Below, piece after piece: positions 1-11,343 of a stretch of 64,000 nucleotides of DNA; position 1 is the first letter of the stretch; every line of letters begins with the position of its first letter. Under the pieces are notes generated by a model that saw nothing but the letters and a program-made list of their open reading frames with translations, was not told the DNA's origin and searched no databases. Origin of the DNA: Dendrobium chrysotoxum (lineage: Eukaryota; Streptophyta; Magnoliopsida; Asparagales; Orchidaceae); contig CM034311.1 in NCBI GenBank assembly GCA_019925795.1, positions 22,070,231-22,134,230 of the forward strand, given 5' to 3'. Position numbers and translations under genes: made by a program.

Positions 1-89
1 TATATATAATCTATTTCTATGTTTGACATCTAAATTTATTTATTCATTTATATAACACTCAAATATCTAAATTATATAAAAAATATTTC

Positions 90-1010
90 TAATTGTGGGC
101 TCCGAAAATTCGGCCCCGACCTACCTCACTGTTTTTCGGGAGGGAGTTTTAACGGATTAAGTTTCGGTATAAATTTTAAGAAGGCAGATGGATTTATAGA
201 TAAGACACTACCCAGAGATTACTCCCTCATTTTATGAGGATTTTATTGTCTGAGTTCTGGTTTTCTATAAGCGTAAGCCCTTATAGTTAATTACCCCTCC
301 TAATAATGAGAGAAAACTTTTGATTAAGGCTAGTCGTCAATTAGATATGCAGAGATACGTGTTATTTGGCATATAGTAAAAGCATGGGTTTTCAGGTTTG
401 GAATTGATATTTAAAATTGAAATTTCACCATCGTGCACTTAAAGCGGATAGTGGAGGAATGGATGATGGACCCGATCAAGATCCCATGGTTCTGTCATCC
501 CGGGCCATCGTGGTCTCTAATCTACTTAGTCAGAGGAGGTAGTAGACTCAACCTGACAGAAGGATTCTTGTCGGTAGCCATGGGTTGCTTCTTCTAAGGG
601 TATCTTGTAGACTTGGGGTGAATATTTGCTTAAGGAGACAAAATTGAATCCACCTTAGCTAATAGAGGGCTTTATATCCTATTGATTCATATTTTAAAGA
701 TTTGATGCCACTAAGGAACGTATTGGCTCTGGCTATAACCGTAATTTAGTGGTGCCATTTGGCGGTAAAATCACTCGCTTCAGAGGGCCCCGGGTCATAA
801 CCGTTTATCCTGTGGTGTCATTTGGCGGTAAAACTACCGGTCAGATGACACGTACCACATCCTATTGACAGGAGATTATTTAAGAATGGATCCTAGTAAT
901 ATTTTCGACTAGGCATTAGCTCTATGTGAGCTGAAGTAAATTTCAATTTGTCTACCTTACAAACTGTTGCGAATGGTGGATAAATTTTATTTTAAGTGAT
1001 TTGATGGATT
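90..1010 (-). repeat. Relic of a giant LTR related to element B
   Basis: Decayed LTR-like sequence. The hairpin CTATAAG/CTTATAG (265-286, loop CGTAAGCC) followed by TTAATTAC has the same loop and the same following octamer as in the LTRs of element B (18011-18040 and 38683-38712). A local duplication is also visible: the block ATAACCGT...TGGCGGTAAAA occurs at 735-774 and again at 797-838. Strand is given as minus because the motifs lie in the same plus-strand orientation as in B, whose sense strand is minus. No coding capacity was seen. Ends and target duplication cannot be placed, and the piece may continue to the left of the window. Confidence 0.5.
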
Positions 1011-2185
1011 ATTTCATCGTAAATTTTTTAGAACAAAAAAAATTTTACATGTTTAATCATTTATAAAATTAATCATAATTAAAATTATATTGCTTGTGGC
1101 CCACTTTATTGAATAGCTTTTTGTCTATTTTTAATACATGATTACATGTGATCTCCATGTGAACGATCGCTGTCGACAGTTACGCTCACACCTACAACTG
1201 CAGCAGCATTATTATTATATACAACAAGTAGAGCTGTAATTAATAATGGAGTAAGGAAATTAGTTGTAACTGAATTAGAAACGTTTAAATTTTAATCATT
1301 AAATGCTTTCTTCTATTGACAGAAAACTATCAATATTCAATAGTGTAAGTAACACCGCCCATCTCCCCTTTTAATGACTTCGGTTTCTAATTTCACTAGA
1401 AGAAAGGAAAATTTAAAACTTGTTCGTGAAGTTCTTCCTTTTGTATCGCCTTTCACTTTATTCTTTTGACCTTTAAATTAAAAAAATGATTATCTTAATC
1501 ACTTATTAGTTCTTTGTGGAATCTGATTGTGTCGATTAATTTGATTGTATTGTTAACTCAGATCTCAATTCCGTCGTTGAGCTAGCCACGGGAGCTAACC
1601 TCGACGTCGTGGCGTTGCGAGTAAGGCTAGGTAGTTTTCTATCTCGTTTTCATGTTTAATGCGAAAGGTTGCTTCCTTTCATATTATAAAAGTGTATCTC
1701 TTTGTTAATCCTTAGGTAGAACGGTGTGAAGAATTGAAATGAAATAATGAGAGAGTGAGAGAGACATTTGTATAATTTTTCCCAATTTTCATAATAAATT
1801 TCTTGTTGTAGCATGACTGATTTTTTTCCTGATTTTGAATTTTTCCATATTAAATTTAGTGTTCATTTTCGCTATTTTTTTCATTGTGTGGTTTACTTCC
1901 CAACATCACTAACATAATATAATTATTTTTATTATAAAGTGATATTTGTCACATATTTTACAGTTTTATCTTATTATGGCCCAAAAATATGTGAGAAGTC
2001 ATCTTGTTTGGTCTCTTTCTCTCTCCATCATAATTTGCAGCCATGGACAAAGAGTTATGACAGTCAAATCAAGTAAAATTTGCTAATGATAGCAAGCAAA
2101 TTAAGGAAAAAAGATGAAGGGCATGCAAATTGTGCCCTTTCTGAAGAAGGAAACTGATTAGAAATAACATATAGTTCTGTGTGTG
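1011..2185. other. AT-rich stretch, no gene recognised
   Basis: AT-rich DNA without a convincing ORF on either strand. If the phytocyanin gene at 2194-2428 is intact, its intron would run through here toward lower coordinates. I looked for the second exon of that gene (the C-terminal half of the copper-binding fold) on the minus strand and did not see it. Confidence 0.4.
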
Positions 2186-2193
2186 TTACTTAC

Positions 2194-2428
2194 TGAGGAA
2201 ATCGCCAAGGCTGAAGTTCTTTCCTGCAGCCCATTTCTGGTAGTTCAATTTGGGCACCATGAGGTTATCATACCATCCCAAGGAGTCTCCCACAGTGTAA
2301 TTCTCGTAGGCATCGGCGCCATGGAACTGGACAAGATTAAGGATACAGGAGAACGAGAATAGAAGAAGGCTTTTGCAGATGTAACCCATGATTTTCTCGA
2401 GAAGCTGAGTTCTGTTTTCTTTCTTCAC
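2194..2428 (-). CDS. Phytocyanin / early-nodulin-like protein, exon 1 (partial)
   Basis: The exon encodes a short N-terminal extension, a hydrophobic signal peptide (about residues 17-38 if read from the first Met, ending near GADA) and the start of a plastocyanin-like domain: ENYTVGDSLGW...YQKWAAGKNFSLGDFL. Phytocyanins are secreted or GPI-anchored blue-copper-like proteins of the plant cell surface, and early-nodulin-like members often lack copper ligands. Reading stops at a splice donor CTCA|GTAAGT (intron from 2193 downward, phase 1), which is just where this family usually has its single intron, after GDFL. Met14 (codon at 2387-2389) gives a more normal signal peptide than Met1. The second exon was not found in the 2.2 kb to the left, so the gene either has a long intron leaving the window or is a truncated copy. 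The family assignment is firm; gene integrity is not. Confidence 0.72.
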
Positions 2429-2460
2429 AGATTGTTCTGTAAGGAAAGGAGAAAAAGAAA

Positions 2461-2487
2461 AAGAGAGAGAGAGAGAGAGAGAGAGGG
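2461..2487. repeat. (GA)n microsatellite in the presumed 5' UTR
   Basis: A run of GA dinucleotides about 35 bp upstream of the phytocyanin start codon. On the coding (minus) strand it is a CT tract, a common feature of plant 5' UTRs and core promoters. Its position supports the exon being the true 5' end of a gene. Confidence 0.85.
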
Positions 2488-2488
2488 C

Positions 2489-2779
2489 TCACATGATGGA
2501 AGACAAGATATGAGATGCCTCAACTTAGAAAAGGTGGATTTACATGCGCACCACACAAATTTTCTATTTAATATTTATTTATATAAAATTTTAGAATCCT
2601 AATCATATTAAAATATATGAATGAAAAATTATATTTCATTTAAAGAAAAAAGTAATGTTAATGATATTTTATGTGATTTAAAAATTTAGATGTTATATAA
2701 ATAAATATTAAAATTAAGTATTAGATATATAAATTTATGATTCATATGAAGAAAAATATTCTATACATTCAATAAGCTA
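2489..2779. promoter_or_regulatory. Upstream region of the phytocyanin exon, no element identified
   Basis: This is the 5' flank of the phytocyanin exon. It is AT-rich and I could not single out a TATA box or other cis element with confidence. The LINE relic begins soon after it. Confidence 0.3.
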
Positions 2780-3272
2780 AATGGGTTGGAGATAAGACTA
2801 ATAAGATTGATAGTTTATGATTTAAACATTCAAGTAGGAGTCATTCAAGAAAATGATATGTACAATTATAAATAAGAGTTTGAAGGATAATATTATAGAA
2901 ATTAATAGAATCTAAGATAGAATTATAACTTTAAAAATTATTATTGATGCTAAAATTATTAATATTATAAATGCTTATGCTCCTTATATAGGTTTAGATA
3001 TATGTTCAAAATTAAATTTTTGGAATGAGTTAGAAGAATTAATATAAAATATATCTATTGAAGAAAAATTTTTATTAGAAGATATTTAAAAGGACATGAT
3101 GGTAGGGTGGTAGAAGATTTTAAAATTATTTATGTTGGTTATAGATTTGGAGTGACTAATGAATATGGTAGTATCATATTAAATTTTACTCTACCTTATG
3201 ATTTTATAATTAAGAAATACCATATTTAAGAAAATAAATGAACATCTCATCACTTATATAGTTATAACAATG
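2780..3272 (+). pseudogene. RTE-type LINE relic, endonuclease region
   Basis: Translating the plus strand through several stops gives a recognisable AP-endonuclease-like segment of a plant RTE-type LINE, with IINIINAYAPYIGLD (about 2950-3000), FWNELEEL (about 3020) and KKINEHLIT (just before 3265). Reading breaks where a CACTA element starts at 3273 and resumes after it at 4663, so this is one LINE cut by a later insertion. Stops and frameshifts are frequent, so the copy is old and dead. Confidence 0.65.
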
Positions 3273-4662
3273 CACTACAGGAAAATCTTGTATTTTTGGC
3301 AGCCTAAATCTACCAAAAAAGAAGGAATTATGTCGGAAATTTTGCATTTCCGGTGGATTGCCAGCAGAAATTTGGTCGACGGTAAAATGAGCATCGGAAA
3401 CATTGTTCTTGCGGATGTTTTCTACCTGAGATTCTTCCGGCAGATTTACCGACGGACTTCCAGCGTAATTGTGACAGCAAATTCGTCGTTTGCGATACTG
3501 CTTGAAGTAACGGTGGACAAACTGTTGGGAAGTTCTGCTGGGAACTAACTGGCAGACATGTTCGAAGATTTATCCGCCAATACTTCCAATGAAATTTATC
3601 CGTCAGAAACACAATACCAGTTCGTCGTATCTTCGTTTTCTACTGATATTCCACTAGAAATTCACCAGAAATTTGTACCATAAAAAATAGCCATCCCTCG
3701 CATATTTTCTACAACACAACAATCCTGCATAAACTATATACACTCATCTCTGCAAAACTTGACTTAATGTTATGCTTTTCTTTTAATGACCAACATTTTA
3801 CACCATAAAGCATTGCAAGTCTCACCACCATCTTATAGAATTTTCCCCTAAGTTTGAGGGAAATTTTCTATCACATAATAAGCCCAACACATTCCTCCAC
3901 TTTAAACATCCAACTTGAATTCAACTAATAGTATGGGAATGAAATCAACTAATAGTTTGAGGGGAGTCCAACTTGATTTTTTAATGGGAATGAAATCACT
4001 AATATGGTTCACATGATTTTTTTTAGCTCCACTTTAAGCATCTATTTCACCATCAACTCCCTCTCTAGTTTTATCAACAAGTAAAATATCATCAACAAAA
4101 TGCATACACCATGGTACAATCTCTTACAAATGTCTATCGAGAACATCCATGACCAAAGCAAAAAGATATGGGCTGATGGAAGAAAACTTATGACGGTTCT
4201 AGTGATCGAGGCGGGAACAACAACAACGAAGGAGGTGTACGAAGGCGACGGAGGCGGCATTCAGTGGGAGGTGACTCACGTGACCAGAAGCGAAGCAGAA
4301 ATAAAATGAATAGCAAGACGATCGCGAACAGCACCATGAGAGGAGATAAGGCCTTTTTCGGCGGTACTGCCGGCTGATTTTCTGTCAGAGATGTTTCCGG
4401 TTGCATTTCTGCTAGAAAATTTCATCGTGTTTAAGTAAGCCAACGAGTTTTCTGCCAGAAGTTCCATGGGATAATTTTCGATGCATTTTCCATCGACAGG
4501 TACCGCTGGCTTTAAGAAAATCGACGGCATTGCCTACAAGTTTTTCGACGGTTTATCCGTCGGACAACCTGTTGGTAAGTGATTCCGTCGGTTACACCGC
4601 CGCTACTACCAGCGGATATAATACAACCGAAAAGTCTGTCGGTAATGCCAGTTTTTACTATA
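3273..4662. mobile_element. Non-autonomous CACTA (En/Spm-type) transposon
   Basis: The left end is CACTACAGGAAAATC, the hallmark terminus of plant CACTA elements. The right end near 4651-4662 is a decayed inverse of it (TTTTTACTATA). Both subterminal zones are full of short direct and inverted CCGTCGGTAA / TCCGACGG-like motifs (3340-3670 and 4370-4650), as expected for transposase-binding subterminal repeats. No transposase is encoded. The flanks join to restore LINE reading (HLIT... then ...IDYF), which confirms an insertion. The exact right end and the 3-bp target duplication are unclear. The interior carries an antisense LINE fragment (separate entry). Confidence 0.7.
3700..4175 (-). pseudogene. 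Antisense RTE-LINE reverse transcriptase fragment inside the CACTA element
   Basis: On the minus strand this matches the plus-strand LINE piece at about 8386-8900. It includes the reverse-transcriptase stretch SPYLFALVMDVL and the catalytic-site remnant FVDDILLVDK, followed after a deletion by the C-terminal block around KCW.LK. The block order and shared wording with 8386-8900 show common origin in one LINE family. Its position between the two CACTA subterminal zones suggests capture by, or insertion into, the CACTA element before that element landed in another LINE of the same family. Confidence 0.65.
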
Positions 4663-5210
4663 ATAATAGATATAGTAAAATTTAAATTGATTATTTTATT
4701 ATAAGAAAAATAGATCGTTTAAATTGCAAATATTATAGTCATTCCGAGTGAAAGTTAATGTACCTAACTTCGCTTATTAGTTTAAACTTTAAGCTGAAGG
4801 GGCAGAATATAGAAAATAAAGTAAAATATTATCGTAGAATTAGACGAGGGCATTTAAAGAATGCTAGCAAAAATATTTTTTAAAGTAAAATTCAATATCT
4901 TAAATTTTGATTGTGCATCAGAAACTAATTTTTTATGGAAAAAAATAGCTAATGATATTAAGAATGTTGTAAAATATATGCTTTGAGTATCAAAAAAAAA
5001 TCTTATAATAGTAAAAAGAGTTAGTGATAGAATCAAAATATATGAGAAAAGATAAAAACTAAGAAGTTTTGCTAAAAAAAATTGGTTTAGAAGTAAAAAA
5101 GCTCGAAACATTGAGAAATATATTGAGGGGCTCGTAAGGAGTCTAAGAAAATAATATGTGATATAAAAAATTTAGCTTTTAATGATTTATATAATATATT
5201 AGATCCTAAG
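4663..5210 (+). pseudogene. RTE-type LINE relic, middle region (continues 2780-3272)
   Basis: The plus-strand reading continues from the endonuclease piece: IDYFIIRKIDRLNCK, RRIRRGHLKNASK, and near the end NLAFNDLYNILDPK, which matches the linker before the reverse transcriptase in plant RTE-type LINEs. It is broken by stops and cut at 5210 by the solo-LTR-like repeat C1. An ORF that can be read on the opposite strand here has no family resemblance. Confidence 0.6.
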
Positions 5211-7644
5211 TGTAACACCAAGAAAGTCAATGTACAGCTCAACCTATTCTAACCCAATTAGATTCAAGATAATCCATTAAATTTTTACATTTGAACCCTT
5301 TGGCTTGTGTTTGGGAATATTTTGTGTGCATGTGAGAGTCTGCATGTATTTTGGAGTGGGTTTTGGGAGTTTGTATGTTTGGAAAAAAGTCTAAGTTTTT
5401 TCCCTAGGGTGCCGTGGCATTGGGGTTGGTGACGCTCCGATGCCTATGCACTCTAGAATTTTGTAAAATAAATCAATGTGATGGCGCTGTGATGGAGTTA
5501 CGGTGCTGTGGATTTTTTAAGGGAGAGACAGAGTGTCGCAGTGTGCCGCGACGTTATGTCAAATTTTTATATTAAAAATATCATTTTTTACAATTCACTC
5601 CATTCATTTCTCATAAGGGCTACCGGCTAATGAGAGAATGTGAGAGATTTCTAAAGAGAGAAAGCTTATTTTGGGTTGTTGTGGATCATTTTTAGTTGAC
5701 GACTCAGTTCTAAAAGTTGCTTAAGTCGAGGTAGGTGACATTTTGTCTATCTCAATTTTAAAAAATATGAAGCTTTCTAGAATTTTTTGATTTAATTTAT
5801 ATTTCATAGTTGAAAAATAAGGATAGTTTAACATTTGAAAAACTATCACTATGCAACTTTATGTATGTTATAGAGATTTAGATTCTACGTATTTAGATAT
5901 TTTTCTAGAAATTTTACTATGAGGATTTTGAGAATTCTGCTATTTTTTTATTAAAAAATAATCATGATTCTAAAAAATAATATTGTAGTACAATTAAAGT
6001 CTTAAAACAGCGTCCTACACAATCTCTAATAATTTAGTTATGTTCTAAAACAGCTCATTTCTACTCAGTAGTACATTTATTTACCTACCCTTATAATGTT
6101 TTATAAAATTATGAAATAAGTTTATTTATATTTTACTTACTACAATGCAATTAATTATGTGCTTAATTGGTTGAAATATGTGATTTTGAAAAAAATATGG
6201 TGTGGATGGAAGGAATTATGTTATAGTTCATACGACATAGTCTAGTGCTTATGGGTATATTTTGATACCGATCTTATATCCAAATTTGGGTGTGGCTCCT
6301 TCGGTTAAAGAGGCTTCTGCTACTGATGTTTTTTCAAAGAACCCCCTGGGTGCTAATCTTAACCCAGGCAATGGTTCTGGTGGGGATATTTTAGGTGACT
6401 TGGCGGATAATCCTATCTGTGCAGAGGTTCAAAGGATAAATGATGTTGTCCCTTCATTAATTTGCAATGGGGAGATTTCTCAATCTTAATGTGATGTTGT
6501 TTTTCTTAGTCCAGGTGGTTTTGTTTTGCCTCCTATTATTAATTCGAAGAAGGTGGATAAGCCGTCAATCAACTCTGTTGATGTGGAGGGCAGAAGTGCT
6601 CTAGCTATGTCAGATGTGAAATGCAGAGGAATGTTGTGATGACAAGTAGAAATGAAATTGGCAATACTTTGGTTGAAGATGTGGTTTCGCTTTATCAGAG
6701 GAATGTTGTTATCCGCTTGTGGTTCTGTTTTTGTTTTTTGCTTTGTGTAGGTGTTTCGTCTTTCTGCCTCACGTGTCGTGATGCTTGACAGCTTGTCACG
6801 GTGGTCGCTGGGTTGCTGCTTTTGGGGTGCTAGTGTTTGTTTTGCTTCACGTTATTGTTTTATCCTTGTTTGGTTTTTATCCTTATATTAGTTGGATCGA
6901 AAGCTCATAGGTTTTTATTCAAATGTTATATTTCTAGTGAGCTTACGTTCTTTTAAGGACATGTAATTTTTATCATAGCTAATATTATATGCACATTATG
7001 TTATGGTGTTGACATTAGGAGGCATTAGGGCCTGAGGAGAAGTTATTATCTTTTATTTTGATATACAAAGTGTTTATTTATTTTCTTTCCCATAGTGTTA
7101 TATAAATTTTTTGATAACTGCAAGTACAATTTTGCTCAATATAGTGGTTTAATATACAATGTTTTAAACTCAATTACACATTTGATAAATGATTTTTTTG
7201 AAAATTCAGATTGGTAAAATTTGGCATGCTAAGCTGTGTTAGCTCACATTTATTTCACATTTTATTTTTAGGGTCGGAGAGAGAGGGAAAGGGCCAGTTG
7301 AGTAGTAGTGTCAGAATCTAATATGAGTCTATAGAGGTATCTCTGTCTTTTAATTTTTTGTGCAATCATGACTAGTTAATTCTATTGCTCTACTCTATAA
7401 CTTAGTTTGTAGCAATGTACTATAATTGTATATTCAATTTGATGAAAAATAAAAAGAAAATTTTATGGATGTATTTATTTTCAGTATACTGGATGTTGTT
7501 AGTAGCTTTATGATTATTATTTGTTTTAAATTTAAAATTGGACATAAATTTGAATGATTTCCAAAACTTATATCTTATGATTCATCTGTTGCAAACCAAC
7601 ACAATGAAATCTGTTGAGTTTATAGGTCTTATTGGGTTGTAACA
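5211..7644 (+). mobile_element. Solo-LTR-like repeat C1, carrying an L1 fragment
   Basis: It starts TGTAACACCAAG and ends GGGTTGTAACA. Flanking pentamers are CTAAG (5206-5210) and CTAAT (7645-7649), a near-match target duplication. The LINE reading resumes directly after it. Its parts align in inverted orientation with repeat C2 (9063-10283 plus 49648-49889). Examples are TTTTGTGTGCA (near 5320), the GTGACGCT block near 5430, the TTATCTCAATTT block near 5750, and the GCTGTGTTAGCTC block near 7230. C2 is about 1.46 kb, so C1's extra length is mostly the L1 piece at 6258-6960. No internal domain is present, which suggests a solo LTR. The superfamily is not determined. Confidence 0.55.
6258..6960 (+). 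pseudogene. L1 ORF1 C-terminal fragment and 3' region
   Basis: The open stretch 6262-6489 reads ILYPNLGVAPSVKEASATDVF, closely matching the L1 ORF1 segment just after the zinc knuckle at about 63055-63120. It then meets a stop. Downstream is a GT-rich plus strand (GTTTTTGTTTTTTGCTTTGTG), resembling the 3' regions after ORF1 in the two other L1 copies of this window. No reverse transcriptase follows. This is a third, shorter copy of the same ORF1-only type. I could not define its exact ends or a poly-A tail. Confidence 0.6.
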
Positions 7645-9062
7645 CTAATGAGAGAAAAAAGATGTATATATAGGTTATCCAAGCAAATTTATAGGGGAAG
7701 TAAGGATTTAGTTCAAGTGAATTGCATTTAGGGTGAAGATCAAAAAGTATGTTTTACTTGAAGATGATATTTAACCTAGGTGGATGATGTATTTTGATAA
7801 GTTTTTAAATAAAGATTGTGAGAATACGATGAACTTTAGTAACCTTAGCACTCTAAATTAAAATAAAATTTTTGTTTTTATCATCATATAAGTAAAATCA
7901 AAGTTAGAGAAGCGTTAAAGAAAGATAAGTGTGGAAAGTTGTTAATTATGATGATATTTCAATAGAGGTGTGGAAATGCTCAAGAGATGAAGGAATTTCT
8001 TAGCTTACTAAACTTTTTAATATTATTCTGAAAACTAAAAAGATGTTAGATGATGGAGAAGAATTGTGTTTGTTCCTATTTGTAAGAATAAATGTGATAC
8101 ACGAGAGTGCGCAAATTAATTAAAGAGGAACTAAGTTAATATGTCCTACATTAAAGTTGTGAGAGAGAGAGTAATTAAGCATATGTTATTAATTTAGAGA
8201 AAGCATATGATAAAGTTCCAAGAGAAGTGCTCTAGAGAGTTTTAGAAAAGAAAGGAGTTAATAATACTTGTATTCAAATCATTAAGGATATATATGCAAG
8301 AGTTGTTACTTACGTTCAAACACAAGGCGGTTTGACTAAGTATTTTCCTATTTCAGTTGGATTACATCAAGGATTGGCTTTAAGCCCATATCTTTTTGCT
8401 TTATTCATGGATGTTCTTATTTGACATTTGTAAGAGAATGTGCCCTAGTGTACTATTTTTCTTGATGTTATTCTTCTTGTTGATAAGACTAAGGAGTTGA
8501 AGGAAAACTTAAATTTTGGAGATCAACCTTAGAGTCTAAAGGTTTTTGTTTGAGTAAATTTAAAATCGAATATAATGAGTGCAATTTTAGCAATAATAGA
8601 TCCAATGGGGGATTGTGACTTTGGACAATCAAGTTATTAAAAAGAGTACACATTTTGGATAATTCAGATATATTATTCAATGTGATGATGAAATAGATAA
8701 GGATATTATCAGTATAATTTAAGTTGAATGGTTGAAATGGAGGAATGCATCGGACTTGTTGCATTATAGAATAGTACCCCTCAAACTTAAGGGAAAATTA
8801 TGTAAGATGGTGATGAGACCTACAATGCCTTATGGTGCTAAATGTTGGCCATTAAAAGAGTAGCATAAAATTAAGTTAAGTGTTGCAGAGATGAGGATGC
8901 TAGGTGAATGGATGGCTTTACTCTTAGAGATAGAATGTGAAATGAGTACATATGTGAAAAGGTTGGAGTAACTCAAGTGGTAGATAAGATTAGAGAGAGT
9001 TTCCTTTGATGGTTTGGCTACATAAAATGTTGGCCATCTGATGACTCAGTTAGGAGAGTAGA
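7645..9062 (+). pseudogene. RTE-type LINE relic, reverse transcriptase to 3' end
   Basis: The plus-strand reading resumes after C1 with KDVY, EDDI.PRWMMYFDKFLNKDCENTMNFSNLS (about 7660-7850), then the RT core LEKAYDKVPREVL (about 8195), FPISVGLHQGLALSPYLFALFMDVL (about 8350-8420), a decayed FADD site, and the C-terminal KCWPLKE (about 8840) and WFGYIKCWPSDDSVRRVD (about 9010-9062) blocks. These are in the normal order for plant RTE-type LINEs. Many stops and indels are present. It is cut at 9063 by solo LTR C2. Confidence 0.75.
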
Positions 9063-10117
9063 TGTCACAACCCAATCTGATACAAGTCATATGCAGAACA
9101 TGTCATTTCGTGTTGGATGGTGATATACCAAGCCCGAGTTCTAATTTGTAGGAACTTTTCAGATTTTTATAATTATTACAGATAATATATCAATCATTTA
9201 ATTTCTAATAAATAGAAAATATATCCATCCATAAATTTTCTTTCATTTATCTTCAAAATATATATACAACAAAATCTCTACAATACAATACATGTCAAAT
9301 AATAGAGATAAAATAAAACAAAAATTAGCTATGATTATATAAAATTGATAAAGCATTAGAGTACTTATATAGACTTAGATAATCAAATCCTACAACCCCA
9401 TCTACTCAATTGGCTCCTTACCTTATTTTGGCCTAAAATATAATGCAAAATAGATATGAGCCAACACAGCTCAGCAAGTTACAACTACGGATCTAAATTT
9501 TTAATACTTAACCCAATATTTACTTAAACTAAATATAAAAACAGTTATGAATGAATTATTCTATTGAGTAGAATTGTCTTGACATATAACAGAAATTTAA
9601 CAAACTTTTCTCAAAATAGAAGTAAACAAACACTTCTTATATTAGAAAAAAAATTAACATATTTCTCTCAACATCTTATACTCCCAACATAAAATATATA
9701 TTAGAATTCAAACCTTTATAGCTCCCTATACTAGCATATCAAAAAATAAACTATTATAGCTCCTAAATTCTTAGCACAGTAGATATTCATAAGTTTTCAT
9801 AATAAAATCAAACTCTTATAGCTCTTAGTGCATTCAACACTATAGAACTTCCTCCCAACATCAAAATTTCTCAAAAATCATACATTCCAAGTAGGTAAGC
9901 GCATTATAATTGCAATTCAAATGAAATAAATAAAAATGTGAAGTTATTCTTGTTTTACGCGGCAAATTTATTTTTTTATTAGAAAAATTCTAAAATTCTT
10001 GTATTATTAAAAATTGAGATAAGTAGAATGTAGCTTATCTCGATTTGAACAACTTCCTAAATTGGGTCAACATCATAAAATGGATTGAAGCTTCTAAATC
10101 AGACTTTCTCTCTCTAG

Positions 10118-10120
<3 letters not shown>

Positions 10121-10156
<36 letters not shown>
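10121..10156. repeat. (CT)n microsatellite
   Basis: An uninterrupted CT dinucleotide run of about 36 bp in repeat C2. The small ORFs covering it on both strands are low-complexity artefacts. Confidence 0.95.
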
Positions 10157-10159
<3 letters not shown>

Positions 10160-10278
10160 TAGCTTTAGGGGTGGATGATTTGAGCATTTTAATTTTAAGT
10201 GGAAATATATATTTATTAAACATTTTGACTTAACACAACGACACTCCAGATAATGGCGTCGTAGCATCAACATTGTTT

Positions 10279-10283
10279 ATAAT
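10279..10283. repeat. Target-site duplication of element A (left), ATAAT
   Basis: ATAAT directly precedes the LTR start TGTTGCGG at 10284 and is repeated exactly at 49643-49647 directly after the other LTR. Five bp is the normal duplication size for Ty3/gypsy integrase. Confidence 0.88.
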
Positions 10284-11324
10284 TGTTGCGGACTCAAATA
10301 TACGCGGCGATAGATTTTAATTTTTCGTCTCAGCGTTGTACGTATATCCAGCACACAAGCAGAATCGAAATAGTAATACCAGGATTTTTACGTGGAAAAC
10401 CCTGGAAAGGGAAAAAACCACGGGGCCACGCCCAGTTGAAAGAGTTCCACTAGTGTTGTTTGAAATACACGAGGCTGATTCATCCTTTAAATTCAGGACG
10501 ATCAGATTACAATGAGTATCAGTTACAAGGACAAGCAGAGTTCTGATGTCACTCGGGGTGTCGAGCAGAATTCCGGCGTCACTTGAAAAGAAGTCCGACG
10601 TCACTTGGGCGTCGGGTAGAATTCCGGCGTCGGGCAGAATTCCGACGTTGCTCCCGTGTCGGGCAGAGCTCCGGCGTCCCTCGGGCGCCTGGTGGTGCTT
10701 CGGTGGTGTTCCGGCGGTGTTCCGGCGGAGTTCCGGCGGTGTTCCGGCGGTGGTCGAGGAGGAGTTATTCCCTCCTAGACTTCTCTTCTCTTCTTCTTTT
10801 CTTCCTTCTCTTCTTCTCTTCTTGGCTTGGGTCCCTTCTTAAGAGAAATGAGGGGCTATTTATAGTTTTTCTGGAGTGGCATAGCCCGTAAATATGTGAG
10901 GGATCAAAGGCAAATACGGAGTGATCCGGATGAACGGTTGATATTGAATCCCTTGATCATGAACTGTTTATCGAGGATTTGAAGGTCTTAATGATATCAG
11001 AATTCTACGATCTTGGGCTCGTTGGATTCGTCTCATCGAGACGCTCGATTCGACTATAAGCTCGTCAAAATTGGAGACCGTTTGGTAACTCAAATAGCTG
11101 TTTGATGCTTCCAATAGCGCTTCGGGTACTTGATTTGGACTCACTTGGGCTCGGATTGAGTCGAATTTGGTGTCGTTGGATTCGTATTTCCGAGACGCTC
11201 AGTTCGACTATAAGTTTGCTGAAATCGGAGTTTAAATGGTCTCCGAAATAATTTTTGAAGTTTCCAACTTGAGTTTTTCCTCGAGATTCGTGCCCGATCA
11301 AGATGATTTTTTGGCGATATATCA
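10284..11324 (-). repeat. Element A 3' LTR
   Basis: 1041 bp, starting TGTTGCGGACTC and ending GCGATATATCA on the plus strand. It aligns end to end with 48624-49642. It contains a GC-rich minisatellite around 10600-10760 of TTCCGGCG(G)-type units, and this is where the two LTRs differ in length. ORFs across that repeat are artefacts. Confidence 0.93.
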
Positions 11325-11343
11325 GTTGCCCCCCTATTTTCGG
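11325..11343 (-). promoter_or_regulatory. Polypurine tract of element A
   Basis: On the minus strand this is AAAATAGGGGGGCAAC directly before the 3' LTR's TGATATATC. It is the expected primer site for plus-strand DNA synthesis. Confidence 0.8.

Larger units (their letters stand above)
9063..10283 (-). mobile_element. Solo-LTR-like repeat C2, first part (resumes at 49643)
   Basis: The inverted copy of C1, starting TGTCACAACCC on the plus strand, the complement of an LTR end GGGTTGTGACA. Element A is inserted in it at 10284, and the remainder continues at 49648-49889, where it ends with AACA followed by GTAGG. The matching left flank is GTAGA (9058-9062), a near-match 5-bp target duplication. 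Combined length is about 1.46 kb. A (TC)n microsatellite lies within it at 10121-10156. It contains no ORF of substance. Confidence 0.55.

Noticed and set aside
3328..4530. Several short ORFs in the CACTA subterminal zones
   Set aside because: They translate the subterminal CCGTCGG-type repeats or the antisense LINE piece; none matches a transposase.
10317..10891. ORFs in the element A LTR minisatellite (copies at 48657-49209)
   Set aside because: Low-complexity translation of TTCCGGCG repeats in LTR sequence.
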